Numbered from the stretch's first letter, positions 8,576 through 19,200 are shown. The stretch: 64,000 bases of DNA from JABSSA01 sp039960995 (GCA_039960995.1 JBDVKF010000044.1:1-64000), one strand, 5' to 3'. Notes: generated by a model not told the origin, from the letters alone. Numbers and translations are program-made.

Positions 8576-9897
8576 TTGTTGCCCTCAGTGGTGATCATGT
8601 GGAAAAAGGTTCCGGTCACGTGTCCGCGGTGTGATCCGGTTTCGGGCACAGCGTTTCCATCTGCATCCGCGACGCGGGCCAATGGTGCGTCAGGCTGATC
8701 CAAAATCGAGGAATAATGGAATTCATGACCGCGCAAAACAGTCCCCTTAGCGAGGCCCGGCATTTGCGCATCTAGGGTCGCTTGTCGGTATCCAAGATGG
8801 AATTTTCGTTTTTCATAGCTGGTGACCAAGCCCAATAAGCCAGCCATCTGATGTGCATGACCTTCCTTGTCGATCAATGTTCTACCCAAGGCCATGTAGC
8901 CGCCGCATTCACCATGAACAGGACGGGTTTCGGCGTGCTTACGCAACCCGTCCAGATAGACATTCGCGGCAGCAAGTTGACCCACATGCAATTCCGGGTA
9001 CCCACCCGGCAACCAAACCAGATCGGCTGATGGGTCGGGTGCCTGATCAGCCAGCGGCGAAAACGGCAAGATTTCCGCCCCCGCATCGCGCCACCCTTTT
9101 AGGATATGCGGATAGGTAAACGAAAATGCAGCGTCTCGGGCCAATGCGATCCGTTGGGCGGGTGGTTGGGGTAGGGCACCGGATGTATCAGGGAGGGATT
9201 GGCCAAGTGCGGCTGATCGAATGGCCGCTAGATCGACATTGTCGCGTAGGAACGTCGCATATCCGGAAATCGCAGCCTCTAGATCGGGGTGTTCTACGGC
9301 TTGTATCAACCCAAGATGCCGTTCAGGAAGGGTAAGATCACCGCGGCGGGGCAACGACCCCAAAACCTTGATGCCGGCTTGATCCATGCCAACACGTGCA
9401 AGGCGTTCATGTCGTGGACTCGCGACCCGGTTCAGGATCACGCCCGCAAATGGCAATTCGGGACTATAGGTCTTGAACCCCAATGCGGTCGCAGCAGCCG
9501 ATTGCGCTTGGCCACTGACATCGACAACCAAAATAACAGGCCAGCCCATCTGTTTGGCTGTTTCCGCGCTGCTTCCGAAACCGTTTTGTCCACGCGTGGC
9601 GACACCGTCATAGAGGCCCATGGACCCTTCGGCGATGCAAATATCTGCCCCGTTTGCCTGAGACGAGATTGCATTGAACAGGCTGCTGTCCATAGCCCAA
9701 GTGTCCAGATTAAACGACGCATGCCCACTGGCGGCCAGATGAAAGGCCGGGTCAATGTAATCAGGTCCCGATTTGAACGGTTGAACGCGCAAGCCATCCT
9801 GCGAAAGCGCGCGCAATAACCCCAACATCACTGTCGTTTTCCCGGTGCCCGAGGACGGCGCCGAGATCATCAATCCACGTTGTTCAATCATCGCCAT
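8572..9897 (-). CDS. cobB: Cobyrinic acid a,c-diamide synthase / hydrogenobyrinic acid a,c-diamide synthase CobB
   Basis: About 441 residues; ATP- and glutamine-dependent amidation of the a and c side chains of hydrogenobyrinic acid. An N-terminal dethiobiotin-synthetase-like ATPase domain (P-loop SAPSSGTGKTT near residues 11-21) is joined to a C-terminal class I glutamine amidotransferase-like domain with the nucleophile cysteine in HGECGGYMALG. The frame is open 37 codons further up, but MAMIEQRGLMISAPSSGTGK at 9897 gives the family's normal N-terminus. The gene overlaps cobM by 14 bases and cobA by 4. Confidence 0.93.
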   Translation of the reverse strand: MAMIEQRGLMISAPSSGTGKTTVMLGLLRALSQDGLRVQPFKSGPDYIDPAFHLAASGHASFNLDTWAMDSSLFNAISSQANGADICIAEGSMGLYDGVATRGQNGFGSSAETAKQMGWPVILVVDVSGQAQSAAATALGFKTYSPELPFAGVILNRVASPRHERLARVGMDQAGIKVLGSLPRRGDLTLPERHLGLIQAVEHPDLEAAISGYATFLRDNVDLAAIRSAALGQSLPDTSGALPQPPAQRIALARDAAFSFTYPHILKGWRDAGAEILPFSPLADQAPDPSADLVWLPGGYPELHVGQLAAANVYLDGLRKHAETRPVHGECGGYMALGRTLIDKEGHAHQMAGLLGLVTSYEKRKFHLGYRQATLDAQMPGLAKGTVLRGHEFHYSSILDQPDAPLARVADADGNAVPETGSHRGHVTGTFFHMITTEGNK

Positions 9898-10678
9898 GTG
9901 TCCAATCTGCCCATTGGCTGTCTGCGGTTTGCGGGCGGTATCTGCGATCGTAATCCGCCGCATAAAGACAGCTTTCGTCAAACCCTTCGCCTGCAAGGAC
10001 AGGCCCAACCAAGATAAGTGCGGTTCGCGCGATGTGTGCGTCTACTTTCGACGCAATATCGCCAAGTGATCCGCGAATGATGCGTTCATCAGGCCAGCTT
10101 GCGCGATAGACGACTGCGACCGGACAATCGGACCCGTATGCTGGGGTCAAATCAGCGACAACCGTATCAAGGTTCTGGATCGACAGATGTAAGGCAAGCG
10201 TGGCCCCGGTGGCTGCGAAATTTTCCAGTGTTTCGCCTTCGGGCATTGACGATGCACGCCCTCGGGTGCGGGTCAAGACAACGGATTGCGCCAAGCCGGG
10301 CAAGGTCAGTTCTGTGCCCAATGTCGCCGCTGCGGCCGAAAACGACGGGACACCCGGCGTTACGCTGATGGGTATGGATTCCGCACGCAAACGGCGCATT
10401 TGTTCACCCATAGCAGACCAGACCGACAAATCACCCGAATGCAATCGGGCCACGTCCTGACCGGCAGAATGGGCCATTTTAATTTCGTTGATGATCGCGT
10501 CCAAATCCATTGAGGCCGTGTTCACGATGCGCGCGTCTTTCGGGCAATGGGCCAAAATGGCTTCGGGGACCAAAGAACCAGCATAGAGACAGACGGGGCA
10601 TGACGCGATCAGGTCGCGACCACGCAAAGTTAGAAGGTCAGGCGCACCGGGGCCGGCGCCAATGAAATGAACGGTCAT
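9884..10678 (-). CDS. cobM: Precorrin-4 C11-methyltransferase CobM
   Basis: 264 residues; transfers a methyl group to C11 of precorrin-4 to give precorrin-5. The tetrapyrrole methylase signature is clear: VHFIGAGPGAPDLLTLRG at the N-terminus, RLHSGDLSVWSAMGEQ, VTPGVPSFSAAAATLGTELT. ATG 10678 overlaps the cobE stop as ATGA and gives the expected N-terminus; the upstream extension in the same frame was rejected. Confidence 0.95.
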   Translation of the reverse strand: MTVHFIGAGPGAPDLLTLRGRDLIASCPVCLYAGSLVPEAILAHCPKDARIVNTASMDLDAIINEIKMAHSAGQDVARLHSGDLSVWSAMGEQMRRLRAESIPISVTPGVPSFSAAAATLGTELTLPGLAQSVVLTRTRGRASSMPEGETLENFAATGATLALHLSIQNLDTVVADLTPAYGSDCPVAVVYRASWPDERIIRGSLGDIASKVDAHIARTALILVGPVLAGEGFDESCLYAADYDRRYRPQTADSQWADWTHGDD

Positions 10679-11043
10679 GTCGATGCTCCTTGCGCCAAGG
10701 CACATGTGGCCAGACGATCGGTTGATATTGAGCGCGGTGCAAGCAGGCGCGCGCAGGGACCCGCAGCAGCCAAAGCCGAGGCTTCGGCGACGCTTCCGGT
10801 GTGACGCGCGGCATGTGACGCGGTTGATTGGGTTTGCGTTGGTTGTGCTATCAGTTGGGGGGCACAGGCTTCAACGATTGGCAGGCCTAGTGCTTTGGCC
10901 AGCTCTAGAAACACATCTGTTTTTCCTTTGTCACTGACCGTTGCCAGATGCGTTACGTCAAGCGTCCCAGACGCTTGAGACAGCGCATCTCGTAAGCTCG
11001 CGACTGAGGCAGACCCTCGAAACCCAAAACCCGCGACGATCAT
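10675..11043 (-). CDS. cobE: Cobalamin biosynthesis protein CobE (CbiG C-terminal-like)
   Basis: A 122-residue protein of the CobE/CbiG C-terminal family. It starts MIVAGFGFRGSASVASLRDAL and continues with LATVSDKGKTDVFLELAKALGLP. The precise role of CobE in the aerobic route is not settled; in the anaerobic route the related CbiG opens the ring lactone. The start at 11043 overlaps the cobL stop as ATGA, and its own stop overlaps the cobM start the same way. Confidence 0.87.
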   Translation of the reverse strand: MIVAGFGFRGSASVASLRDALSQASGTLDVTHLATVSDKGKTDVFLELAKALGLPIVEACAPQLIAQPTQTQSTASHAARHTGSVAEASALAAAGPCARLLAPRSISTDRLATCALAQGAST

Positions 11044-12239
11044 AACACCACACTCCATTGCACGATCGGGTATTGAGATTTCCAACCCGTGCGTGATCCG
11101 ATTTCTGTGACTTGAGACATTTCAAACCGCATCAGGTGGCCGCCGGATTGTTTTTGCGCTTGAACCAACAACGCTTCGGTTTCCAACGTGACGGCATTGA
11201 TGACGATGCGAGTCCCGGCCTGAAGTGTTTGGAGCAACAAATCCAAAAGCGGTTGATCCAGCCCGCCACCGACAAATACGGCGTCCGGGTTTGGCAGTGT
11301 TTCGACGACATCCATCGCCTTGCCAGTGATCACGTTCAGATGCGATACGCCCAAAGCATCGGCATTGCGGGTTATGCGTTCTGCGCGGTCTGGGCGCGGT
11401 TCAATGGATGTCGCTGTCATCGTCGAATGGGACAACAACCATTCAATGGCAATGGAGCCTGAACCGCCGCCAATGTCCCACAAATGTTCGAAGGGCTTTG
11501 GTGCGAGCGCTGACAAGGTCAAAGCGCGCACAGGGCGTTTGGTCATTTGCCCATCACTGTCAAAGAAATCATCCGGGATGCCGCTGGTTGTGGGGACGAC
11601 CTTGCCAGGACCTTGAATTGTCGCTGCAACACAGACGGGGTGTGTGAAGGTCTGCGCGCACGGCACATCGGCGCGTAAATCGGTTTGGGTTTCTTGTGGT
11701 CCACCAAGCGCCTCAAAAACCGACAGTTGCGATGCTCCAAATCCCAGATCCGTCAGATAGGACGCAAGTTCCGGAACGGCAGCGCCGTCACGCAAAAGGA
11801 TTACGATCTGTTGGTTCGGGGCAAGATGCGGACGGAGCTTTGAAATTGGCGTTGCATGTAGGCCAAAGCACAAGCTGCACTCCAACGCCCACCCCAAACG
11901 ATTTGCGGCTAAGGAAAACGTGGATGCGCCGGGAAAGGCCTGCCATTCACCCGCGTCCAAGCGATCTGCCAAGACTGTTCCAGCACCAAACCAAAAGGGA
12001 TCACCTGATGCCAGCACCACGGTCTTTTGACCGCGCAACGCCATCAAATCATCCACGCCCTTGGCAAAAGGAACGGGCCATTCGATCATTTTTGCACTGC
12101 TATCTGTCACAAGCGCCAAATGACGTGGAGGGCCCATAATGATGCTTGCGGATGCAAGAATAGAACGGCTTGCAGTCGACAGTCCTTCAGGTCCATCTTC
12201 GCCCAATCCAATGATCGTCAACCACGGAGCATCACCCAT
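11040..12239 (-). CDS. cobL: Precorrin-6Y C5,15-methyltransferase (decarboxylating) CobL
   Basis: 399 residues, the two-domain form: an N-terminal tetrapyrrole methylase domain (LTIIGLGEDGPEGL, VLASGDPFWFGAG) for C5 and a C-terminal Rossmann methyltransferase (LWDIGGGSGSIAIEW, VFVGGGLDQPLLD) for C15 methylation and decarboxylation. The frame runs open to 12650, but the part above 12239 is antisense to cobK; MGDAPWLTIIGLGEDG is the natural start. The first 29 bases overlap the 5' end of cobK head to head. No riboswitch lies directly upstream. Confidence 0.94.
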   Translation of the reverse strand: MGDAPWLTIIGLGEDGPEGLSTASRSILASASIIMGPPRHLALVTDSSAKMIEWPVPFAKGVDDLMALRGQKTVVLASGDPFWFGAGTVLADRLDAGEWQAFPGASTFSLAANRLGWALECSLCFGLHATPISKLRPHLAPNQQIVILLRDGAAVPELASYLTDLGFGASQLSVFEALGGPQETQTDLRADVPCAQTFTHPVCVAATIQGPGKVVPTTSGIPDDFFDSDGQMTKRPVRALTLSALAPKPFEHLWDIGGGSGSIAIEWLLSHSTMTATSIEPRPDRAERITRNADALGVSHLNVITGKAMDVVETLPNPDAVFVGGGLDQPLLDLLLQTLQAGTRIVINAVTLETEALLVQAQKQSGGHLMRFEMSQVTEIGSRTGWKSQYPIVQWSVVL

Positions 12240-12993
12240 CGCACATAACCTGCTTGTCCTTGGCGGCACCACCGAAGCAACGGCCCTGTGCCAACGCCTT
12301 GCTGAGGATGGTATCACAGGCACCGTATCCTTTGCCGGACGCGTGAAGCGGCCTGTGCGACAACCTTTGCCACAGCGTGTCGGTGGGTTTGGCGGCGTGG
12401 ACGGCTTGGCTGAATATTTGTGCGCTAATAGCATTAGCCACGTGATCGACGCGACCCATCCTTTTGCGGCACAGATGAGCACGAATGCGATTGGCGCTTG
12501 TGCGCAGGTGAATATTCCCTTGATTGCGTTGACACGCACGCCTTGGCAAACCCAAGCCGGAGACCAATGGACCAACGTGCCCGAAATGGCCGCAGCGGTC
12601 GAGGCCCTGAAAGGGACGCCCAAACGGGTCATGTTGGCCGTTGGGCGCATGCATTTGGCTGAATTTGCGCCGAACCCTCAGCATTTCTATTTGCTGCGCT
12701 TGGTTGATCCGCCTGCTGTCGACTTGCCGTTCCCAAGACACGCCGTTGTCGTTGAACGGGGCCCGTTCAGCATCGACGCGGATTTGGATTTGATGCAAGC
12801 GCACGACATTGATCTCGTGGTGTCGAAGAACTCGGGCGGGGTTGGCGCGTATTCTAAAATTGCGGCGGCGCGCATGCTGGGTTTGACCGTCGTCATGATT
12901 GACAGACCGTCTATCCCCCCACGACTTGAGGCGCACAGTGTTGAGGCTGTGATGGACTGGCTGCCTCATGCTGTGACCGATCGGGGTGTGTAA
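12211..12993 (+). CDS. cobK: Precorrin-6A reductase CobK
   Basis: 260 residues; NADPH-dependent reduction of precorrin-6A to precorrin-6B. Recognised by LLVLGGTTEATALCQRLAE near the N-terminus, SHVIDATHPFAAQMS in the middle, and SKNSGGVGAYSKIAAAR towards the end. ATG 12211 is the only usable start before the conserved core and adds about 12 residues. The gene stands alone on the plus strand inside a minus-strand run: it overlaps cobL by 29 bases at the 5' ends and cobJ by 28 bases at the 3' ends. A transcript running from cobJ into cobL would be antisense to all of it. Confidence 0.94.
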   Translation: MIVNHGASPIAHNLLVLGGTTEATALCQRLAEDGITGTVSFAGRVKRPVRQPLPQRVGGFGGVDGLAEYLCANSISHVIDATHPFAAQMSTNAIGACAQVNIPLIALTRTPWQTQAGDQWTNVPEMAAAVEALKGTPKRVMLAVGRMHLAEFAPNPQHFYLLRLVDPPAVDLPFPRHAVVVERGPFSIDADLDLMQAHDIDLVVSKNSGGVGAYSKIAAARMLGLTVVMIDRPSIPPRLEAHSVEAVMDWLPHAVTDRGV

Positions 12994-13718
12994 ACAATCG
13001 GTGCCCCGTCACGTTCGATGATGCGCGTGGTGGAGGACCCAACAATGACGATGGTGCGCATATCGGCCATATCTGCCGTGGTGTCGGGCAAAGGAACGAC
13101 ACGAATGGTCTCATCAGGTGTCGAAACAGCCCGCGCAAAAATAACGGGTCGCGCATCCCCACAAACGTCTTTCAACAGATCAAGCGCACGTTCAAACCCT
13201 TCGGGGCGCGATTTGGATCTGGGGTTATAAAATGCCATGGCAAAATCGGCTTCTGCAGCCAGCCTAAGGCGGGTTTCGATCAACGACCAAGGTTTCAGGT
13301 TGTCCGACAGGTTTATGGCGCAAAAATCATGTCCCAAGGGGGCACCAGCACGGGCCGCCGCCGCAAGCATCGCTGTGATGCCGGGAGCCACGCTGATGTC
13401 CAAAGACCGCCATTCTGCCGGGCCGTTTTCAACGGCCTCAAACACGGCAGACGCCATTGCGAACACGCCTGGATCACCTGAGGACACGACAACCACGTGT
13501 TTGCCATTTGCCGCCATTTCAAGGGCATGACGCGACCTGTCCAATTCCACGCGGTTGTCGCTTGAGTGCAATGTTAAACCGTCTCGTTCGGCAACCCGTG
13601 CAACATAAGGGATATAGCCAACGACATCCGTTGCTTTGGCCAGTGCGTCTTGCACCTGAGGCGTCACAAGGTCATCTGCCCCGGGGCCAAGGCCTGCTAT
13701 GACAAGCGACCCTGTCAT
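12966..13718 (-). CDS. cobJ: Precorrin-3B C17-methyltransferase CobJ
   Basis: 250 residues; methylates C17 and brings about ring contraction to precorrin-4. Motifs: LVIAGLGPGADDLVTP, VVSSGDPGVFAMASAVFE, SVAPGITAMLAAAARAGAPL, and the CobJ-type AFYNPRSKSR. The start overlaps the cobI stop as ATGA. The last 28 bases overlap the 3' end of cobK on the other strand. Confidence 0.95.
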   Translation of the reverse strand: MTGSLVIAGLGPGADDLVTPQVQDALAKATDVVGYIPYVARVAERDGLTLHSSDNRVELDRSRHALEMAANGKHVVVVSSGDPGVFAMASAVFEAVENGPAEWRSLDISVAPGITAMLAAAARAGAPLGHDFCAINLSDNLKPWSLIETRLRLAAEADFAMAFYNPRSKSRPEGFERALDLLKDVCGDARPVIFARAVSTPDETIRVVPLPDTTADMADMRTIVIVGSSTTRIIERDGAPIVYTPRSVTA

Positions 13719-14443
13719 GGTCGTCTACCCTGACCGTGCACGACGATAATTGAAAAATAAGGGGTCAGTTTGTCAGGCGCGTCTGCGAGTTTTTGAACCG
13801 TTTGGTTGGGCATACTGGCAAATTCTATCAACCATGCGTCATCGTATTTACCCGCATCTTTCAAGGCGGTTCGGATCTTTTCGATGTTTTGCCCGATTTT
13901 CATAACCACCAACGCGTCGGTCGATGTCATGCGCGCCACCAATTCATCGCTGGGCAAGGTGCCCATCAGCACAGTTAGAACATCATCGCCCCATGTGATC
14001 GGTTGGCCCGTTGCGGTCCACGCTGCTGACATTCCCGTTGTGGCGGGCACGACGGTGACCATGACGTCATCCCGCAGGCGCGTATAAAGATGCATGAACG
14101 ACCCATAGAAAAAAGGATCACCTTCACACAGCACAACGACGTTCTCTCCGGCATCGGCAAGACGTCTAAGATGCGCGGTACACTCCGCATAAAAAGCAGA
14201 CAGAATTTCGTTATAGCGTGGATCGCTTAGAGGAATTTCAGTCGTGACCGGATATTCCATGGCAAATTCAACGACGTCATCGCGTAACATGCCGTCTACG
14301 ATCCGTCGGGCCTGACCTGATCGTCCGGCCTTGCGAAAGAAGGCCACATGTTTTGCTTCGCGCAGCAATCGATCCGCGCGAACGCTCATCAGATCCGCGT
14401 CGCCCGGTCCCAATCCAACACCGTGTATCGTGCCTGTGCTCAT
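13715..14443 (-). CDS. cobI: Precorrin-2 C20-methyltransferase CobI
   Basis: 242 residues; makes precorrin-3A by methylating C20 of precorrin-2. Motifs: IHGVGLGPGDADLMSVRA at the N-terminus, VVLCEGDPFFYGSFMHLY, and VVPATTGMSAAWTATGQPIT. ATG 14443 overlaps the cobH stop as ATGA; the 87-codon upstream extension in this frame lies antisense-like over cobH and was rejected. Confidence 0.95.
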   Translation of the reverse strand: MSTGTIHGVGLGPGDADLMSVRADRLLREAKHVAFFRKAGRSGQARRIVDGMLRDDVVEFAMEYPVTTEIPLSDPRYNEILSAFYAECTAHLRRLADAGENVVVLCEGDPFFYGSFMHLYTRLRDDVMVTVVPATTGMSAAWTATGQPITWGDDVLTVLMGTLPSDELVARMTSTDALVVMKIGQNIEKIRTALKDAGKYDDAWLIEFASMPNQTVQKLADAPDKLTPYFSIIVVHGQGRRP

Positions 14444-15075
14444 TCCGCACGACTCGCGATTGCGTTGATGGCTGCCACGGTTATGGCGCTGCCTCCCAAT
14501 CGGCCTTGCACGATGCAACTTGGCACCGGCTGATCCGCCCAAAGCGCATCTTTGCTTTCGACCGCGCCGACAAACCCCACTGGACATCCAATGATGGCTG
14601 CTGGGCGGGGGCAATCCGGGTCTTTGAGCATATTCAAGAGATGGAATAACGCCGTTGGAGCGTTTCCGATTGCCACCACAGCGCCCTGTAAATGAGGTCG
14701 CCACAATTCCAAAGCCGCAGCAGATCGGGTGTTTTGCATTTTTGCGGCCAGTTCACGGACACCGTCATTGTGAAGCGTGCAAATGATGTCGTTGTTGGCA
14801 GGCAGGCGCGGGCGTGTCACGCCTTCGCTGACCATTCGCGCGTCGCATAAAACGGGCGCACCTCGTTCCAAAGCCTGCCTTGCAGACGTGGCAAAGCCGG
14901 GCGAAAACCGAATGTGCTGCTCAAGGCCAACCATTCCGGCTGCATGGATCATGCGCACTGCGATCTGTTCTTCGTCGGTGGCAAAACGTGCAAGATCAGC
15001 TTCGGATCGGATCGTCGCGAAGGATTGTTTGTAAATCGCCGCGCCGTTGGTTTCGTATGTGTATGACATCATCAA
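14440..15075 (-). CDS. cobH: Precorrin-8X methylmutase CobH
   Basis: 211 residues; moves a methyl group from C11 to C12 to give hydrogenobyrinic acid. Motifs: a conserved histidine in VRMIHAAGMVG (the family's proposed catalytic region), GNAPTALFHLL, and IGCPVGFVGAVESK. Three Met codons begin the frame; the first overlaps the cobG stop as ATGA and was taken. It also overlaps cobI by 4 bases. Confidence 0.96.
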   Translation of the reverse strand: MMMSYTYETNGAAIYKQSFATIRSEADLARFATDEEQIAVRMIHAAGMVGLEQHIRFSPGFATSARQALERGAPVLCDARMVSEGVTRPRLPANNDIICTLHNDGVRELAAKMQNTRSAAALELWRPHLQGAVVAIGNAPTALFHLLNMLKDPDCPRPAAIIGCPVGFVGAVESKDALWADQPVPSCIVQGRLGGSAITVAAINAIASRAE

Positions 15076-16211
15076 AGCTGCGTTATTTCGTTGAGTTTTG
15101 CTTGGCTTAATCCACGGTAAGCGGGTTCATCCCACGGGGCACCGTTTCTGACAAGATCGAAAGCACCGTTGCGTCCAACAAGCGTGTAGTCGGCGGCATG
15201 GGGAAAGGCACAGCCTTTTTCGCAACCGGAGACGTGCAAGGATGCACCTGCTGGCAATGATCGGATCAACCCCATGGCTGTCGTGCGGGTTTGAACACTG
15301 GCATGCGGGCAGGCCGGGGCACCGGGACATGCATGCGCGTTCAGCACTGGATTATCCTGTGCCGTGACAAAATCGCAATCTGGAAATCTTTGAACCTGCA
15401 ACAGAGTAAAGCGGCGATGGGGTGAAACCCGCATTGCGTTTGCAAGGCTGTCGTTCACAAGGGTCGCCAAGGCTTTGGCATCGATCTGACCAAAAGGCGC
15501 GCCAAGCGTCCAACCCATCACATTTCTACCCAGACGCTGATCGTAATTCTGATCCCGAGGACTGGCCCCAGCCCATTGGTCGGGCAGGTCACGCACAGCA
15601 AGATGTCGTTTCATACGTCCGGACGAGGGTCCGTCTGTGTCCAGGTACCATTGTATCAGCTCTTGCAAAGCATCCAGCGCGTTGTGCTCAGAAATGCTGC
15701 GCCCGGTATCGGCACCATCTGCGCGCAGAATAAGTTGGTTGTCCTGCGTCAATTCAAATCGAAAGTCGGCAGAACAGTTTTGCAATTGGGCGGACGGTCC
15801 GGTGTCGATGGCAAAACCCGTCTTGGCGGGTAAATACGGCAAAGCGGGCAGTGTCGCCAACAAAGCGCGCCCGAGGCGATCGGTCAGGTCGCTCGAGGCC
15901 CAGTGTGGCGTCACAAGAATATTGCGCTTGGCCTCGATGGTTGGATCGACATCCAACACGCCAAGCCTGGCCAATTCTTGAAGCAACGTGTCATGATTTT
16001 CGGGCAAAATTCCACGAATTTGCAAATTTGCCCGCGATGTCAGGTCAATGGTTCCATTGCCAAATCTGGACGCGACCTCGCACAGGCCGATGATTTGGGT
16101 GGCCTCCAAATGCGCCATGATCGGGCGAACGCGAACGATCAATCCATCGCCCGACATCATGGGCTTGTAAGCGCCGGGGCACCATCCTTTGACAGGGGAA
16201 GGGACCGTCAT
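15072..16211 (-). CDS. cobG: Precorrin-3B synthase CobG
   Basis: 379 residues; oxygen-dependent monooxygenase that hydroxylates C20 of precorrin-3A, a marker of the aerobic pathway. It belongs to the nitrite/sulfite reductase fold: a ferredoxin-like half domain at the N-terminus (GDGLIVRVRP) and cysteines of the Fe-S site in ACPGAPACPH and SGCEKGCAFPHA near the C-terminus. The start at 16211 overlaps the cobN stop as ATGA; the 16 codons above it are spurious. Confidence 0.93.
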   Translation of the reverse strand: MTVPSPVKGWCPGAYKPMMSGDGLIVRVRPIMAHLEATQIIGLCEVASRFGNGTIDLTSRANLQIRGILPENHDTLLQELARLGVLDVDPTIEAKRNILVTPHWASSDLTDRLGRALLATLPALPYLPAKTGFAIDTGPSAQLQNCSADFRFELTQDNQLILRADGADTGRSISEHNALDALQELIQWYLDTDGPSSGRMKRHLAVRDLPDQWAGASPRDQNYDQRLGRNVMGWTLGAPFGQIDAKALATLVNDSLANAMRVSPHRRFTLLQVQRFPDCDFVTAQDNPVLNAHACPGAPACPHASVQTRTTAMGLIRSLPAGASLHVSGCEKGCAFPHAADYTLVGRNGAFDLVRNGAPWDEPAYRGLSQAKLNEITQL

Positions 16212-19200
16212 GGATGATCCTCTAATGCGGCGCGAATTGAATTTCGGCGCGTTTGCCACAATCCGGCTTCCACCAACTCAGCAAACCGTGCCCGCATAGC
16301 CGCATGGGCGTCTGGGTTGGCCTCTTTCAGGAATTGGTCGGTTTCAGGATCACCCAATGTCGCATCATGATACAGGTCGAACAAATGTGGCGACACCGCC
16401 CCGGCGAGATGCGCAAAAGCGGCCATATGATCCAACGTCGCGGAAATTTCCGCAGCCCCTCGGAAATCATGGGCACGCATGCCCTTGATCCATGCTGGAT
16501 TGGCGGCACGGGCCTGAACAACTCTGGCGATTTCTTCGCGCAGACCACGTGCCCTTGGGCGGGTCGGGTCGGTGTTGTCGACATGATACAATGCGGCTGT
16601 CCCACCGGTCAGCGCTTGGGCCGCAGCGAATCCAGCCTCGTGTGCCGCGTAATCAGAGGCCAACAAAAGATCGGTTTCGGGCAAGTCCTGCAGATGGACA
16701 AAACTGTCAGCAGCGCCAACACGTGCGCGAATTCCATCTTCGTCGCGCATGGGTTCGGCGTGATCCAACGCCCATGAACTGGCATTCAGCCATGCCTGTC
16801 CGGCGGCGGCTTTGGCTTCTGGTGTGAAGATCTCAAGATGTTGGCCCATTCCAACCCCGAAACTTCCAGGTGCCGGACCATAAACGCGTGCAAGGTCGCC
16901 GCGTCCTACATAGGGGTTCCAGTCTGATGCTTCGTCTCTTTCAGACAAAACACGGACGGCTTGGCCAAATAGCGCGGACAGGGTTGGAAACACGTCTCGA
17001 AACAATCCCGACACGCGCAATGTGACGTCGATGCGGGGGCGTTCTAAATCGGTGATGGGCAATACTTCGATGCCCGAAACCCGCTCAGATCCTTTGTCCC
17101 ACACAGGTTTCACGCCCAATAGATGCAACGCCATCGCAAATTCTTCACCAGCGGTGCGCATTGTGGCAGACCCCCACAGGTCGACAATCAGCCCCTGTGG
17201 CCAGTCGCCTTCGTCTTGCAGATGTCGACGCACCAATTCTTCGGCCAGTTTGACCCCTTGGGCGTATGCTGCGCGCGTGGGCACAGACCGCGGGTCCGTT
17301 GTGTAGATGTTGCGGCCTGTGGGCAAAACATCTGTTCGGCCGCGATAAGGCGACCCTGATGGGCCTGCTTCGATACGTTTGCCATCCAAAGCATCCAGCA
17401 AGGATTGCCGTTCAGACTGTGCAGATCCATGGGTGTCAAAATGCGCGTTGCCAGCGGCCCGGCCCCAAATATGCAACCCTTCGCCAAATTGACTTTCTTT
17501 GATATCGCAGACAAACCGATCAATACGCGTCAGCGCCTCAGCCGAACAGTTGGCTTGGTCTAATCCAAGGTCCTGCTCCACTCCAATGGATTGGGCCTCG
17601 GCCCGGATGTCCTGTTGCAGGCGGTCCCTGCGTTTCGGGTCCAGACCATCAGCGTTCGAAAATTCATCCAACAAGGCTTCGAGGCGGGACAGGCGATCAG
17701 GTGTTTCGCTTTGGCGTAATGGCGGGGGAACATGGCCCAAAGTGATGGCGCCGATGCGCCGTTTGGCCTGCGCGGCCTCACCGGGGTCATTGACAATAAA
17801 GGGATAGATGATCGGCAAATTCTTGACCAACACATCCGGCCAGCAGGTGTTGGACAAGGCGATTGATTTTCCCGGAAGCCATTCCAACGTGCCATGTGCA
17901 CCTATGTGTATCAACGCATCGACCTGCGTTTGCATCCACAGGTAAAACGCGACGTAGGCATGGCGCGGTGTGCGGGCAAGATCGTGATAGTCATCAACTC
18001 TGGTCAAAGGCGAGCCGCGTTCGGGTTGCAAGGCAATCCGCACCTTGCCGCGATGTGTGACAGAAAATCGGAAACTTCCGTCAACAACGTCAGGATCAGT
18101 TTCCGGCGCACCCCAGACCGTTTGCAAGTCGTCTCGCAATTCTTGGGGCAACGCGTTTGAAAGGGACACATAGTCAGACAAAGAAAGCGAAGCAGTGCGC
18201 GCCATGAGCGATGTCGTCAGTTCACCATCAGGTGCGTCGGTATCATAACCCGCCTGCTGTAAGTCGTCCAAAATCGCGCGTGCGGATTGAGGTGCATCCA
18301 GCCCAACGGCGTGGCCCATATTCCAATCCTTGCCGGGATATGTCGACAGAACCAAGGCCACACGTCGTTCAGGTGCAGGTAGGCGGGCCAGGCGCAGCCA
18401 ACCATCCACCCGGTCTGCAATCGCTTTGATCCGGTTTGTTTCGGCCTGATGGGCAAACCGAGAAAATTCCAGATGTGGATCACGCAGTCCGGGTTCTTTG
18501 AAAGACGCGACACCGCCCATGATGCGCCCGTCCACTTCGGGCAGAACCACGTGCATGGCCAAGTCAGCGGGGGACAATCCGCGCTCAGATTCAGCCCAAG
18601 CATCCCGTGTTGATGTCGCAAGTGCAACCTGAAACACCGGGACATTTGCGGCATCAAGAGGCGACGCACCAGAGCCGCTTTTGCCACTGAACGCGGTGGC
18701 ATTGACGATGGCCGACGGCTTGAGGTGTGCCACTTGCCGCCGTAACCAGCCAACAGCATCCGGCGCTTTCAGGGACGGAGCAAACAGACCAACGGCGTCG
18801 TAGCCGCGCGCCCGAAACGTGTCGAACAGGGCCGAAATCGGCGACAAATCTGCCGACACCAAATAAGAGCGATAGAAGGTGATCAAAACCCGTGGTTTTT
18901 GATCCATCTGCGGCAAAGCCAATGGGCAGGTGACGCCATGTTCAGGTGTCCACGCGCCCACTTGCGGTATGATCTTTGCGCCCAATACTGGCGCGCAATA
19001 CTGACCCGCAGCCAATGCCATTTGTGCCAATGCAGCTTGCGCAGCAACCGTTCCACCATTGTCGCATAAATGAGTCAGACGCCGTAACGTAGACACAGGC
19101 AGCGTTGAAAATTCATCAAGCCGCGTATCGACGCGGCCGTCTGCTGGCAGCACAGCCACTGCAATGCCTTTGCGTTCGGCGAGAATGCGTATTTGTTGCA

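Noticed and set aside
12240..12650. 137-codon N-terminal extension of CobL
   Set aside because: It runs antisense through cobK and is not methyltransferase-like.
12232..12969. 245-codon minus-strand frame covering cobK
   Set aside because: It is antisense to a clear CobK and has the His/Arg/Gln-rich composition of a shadow frame; no family features.
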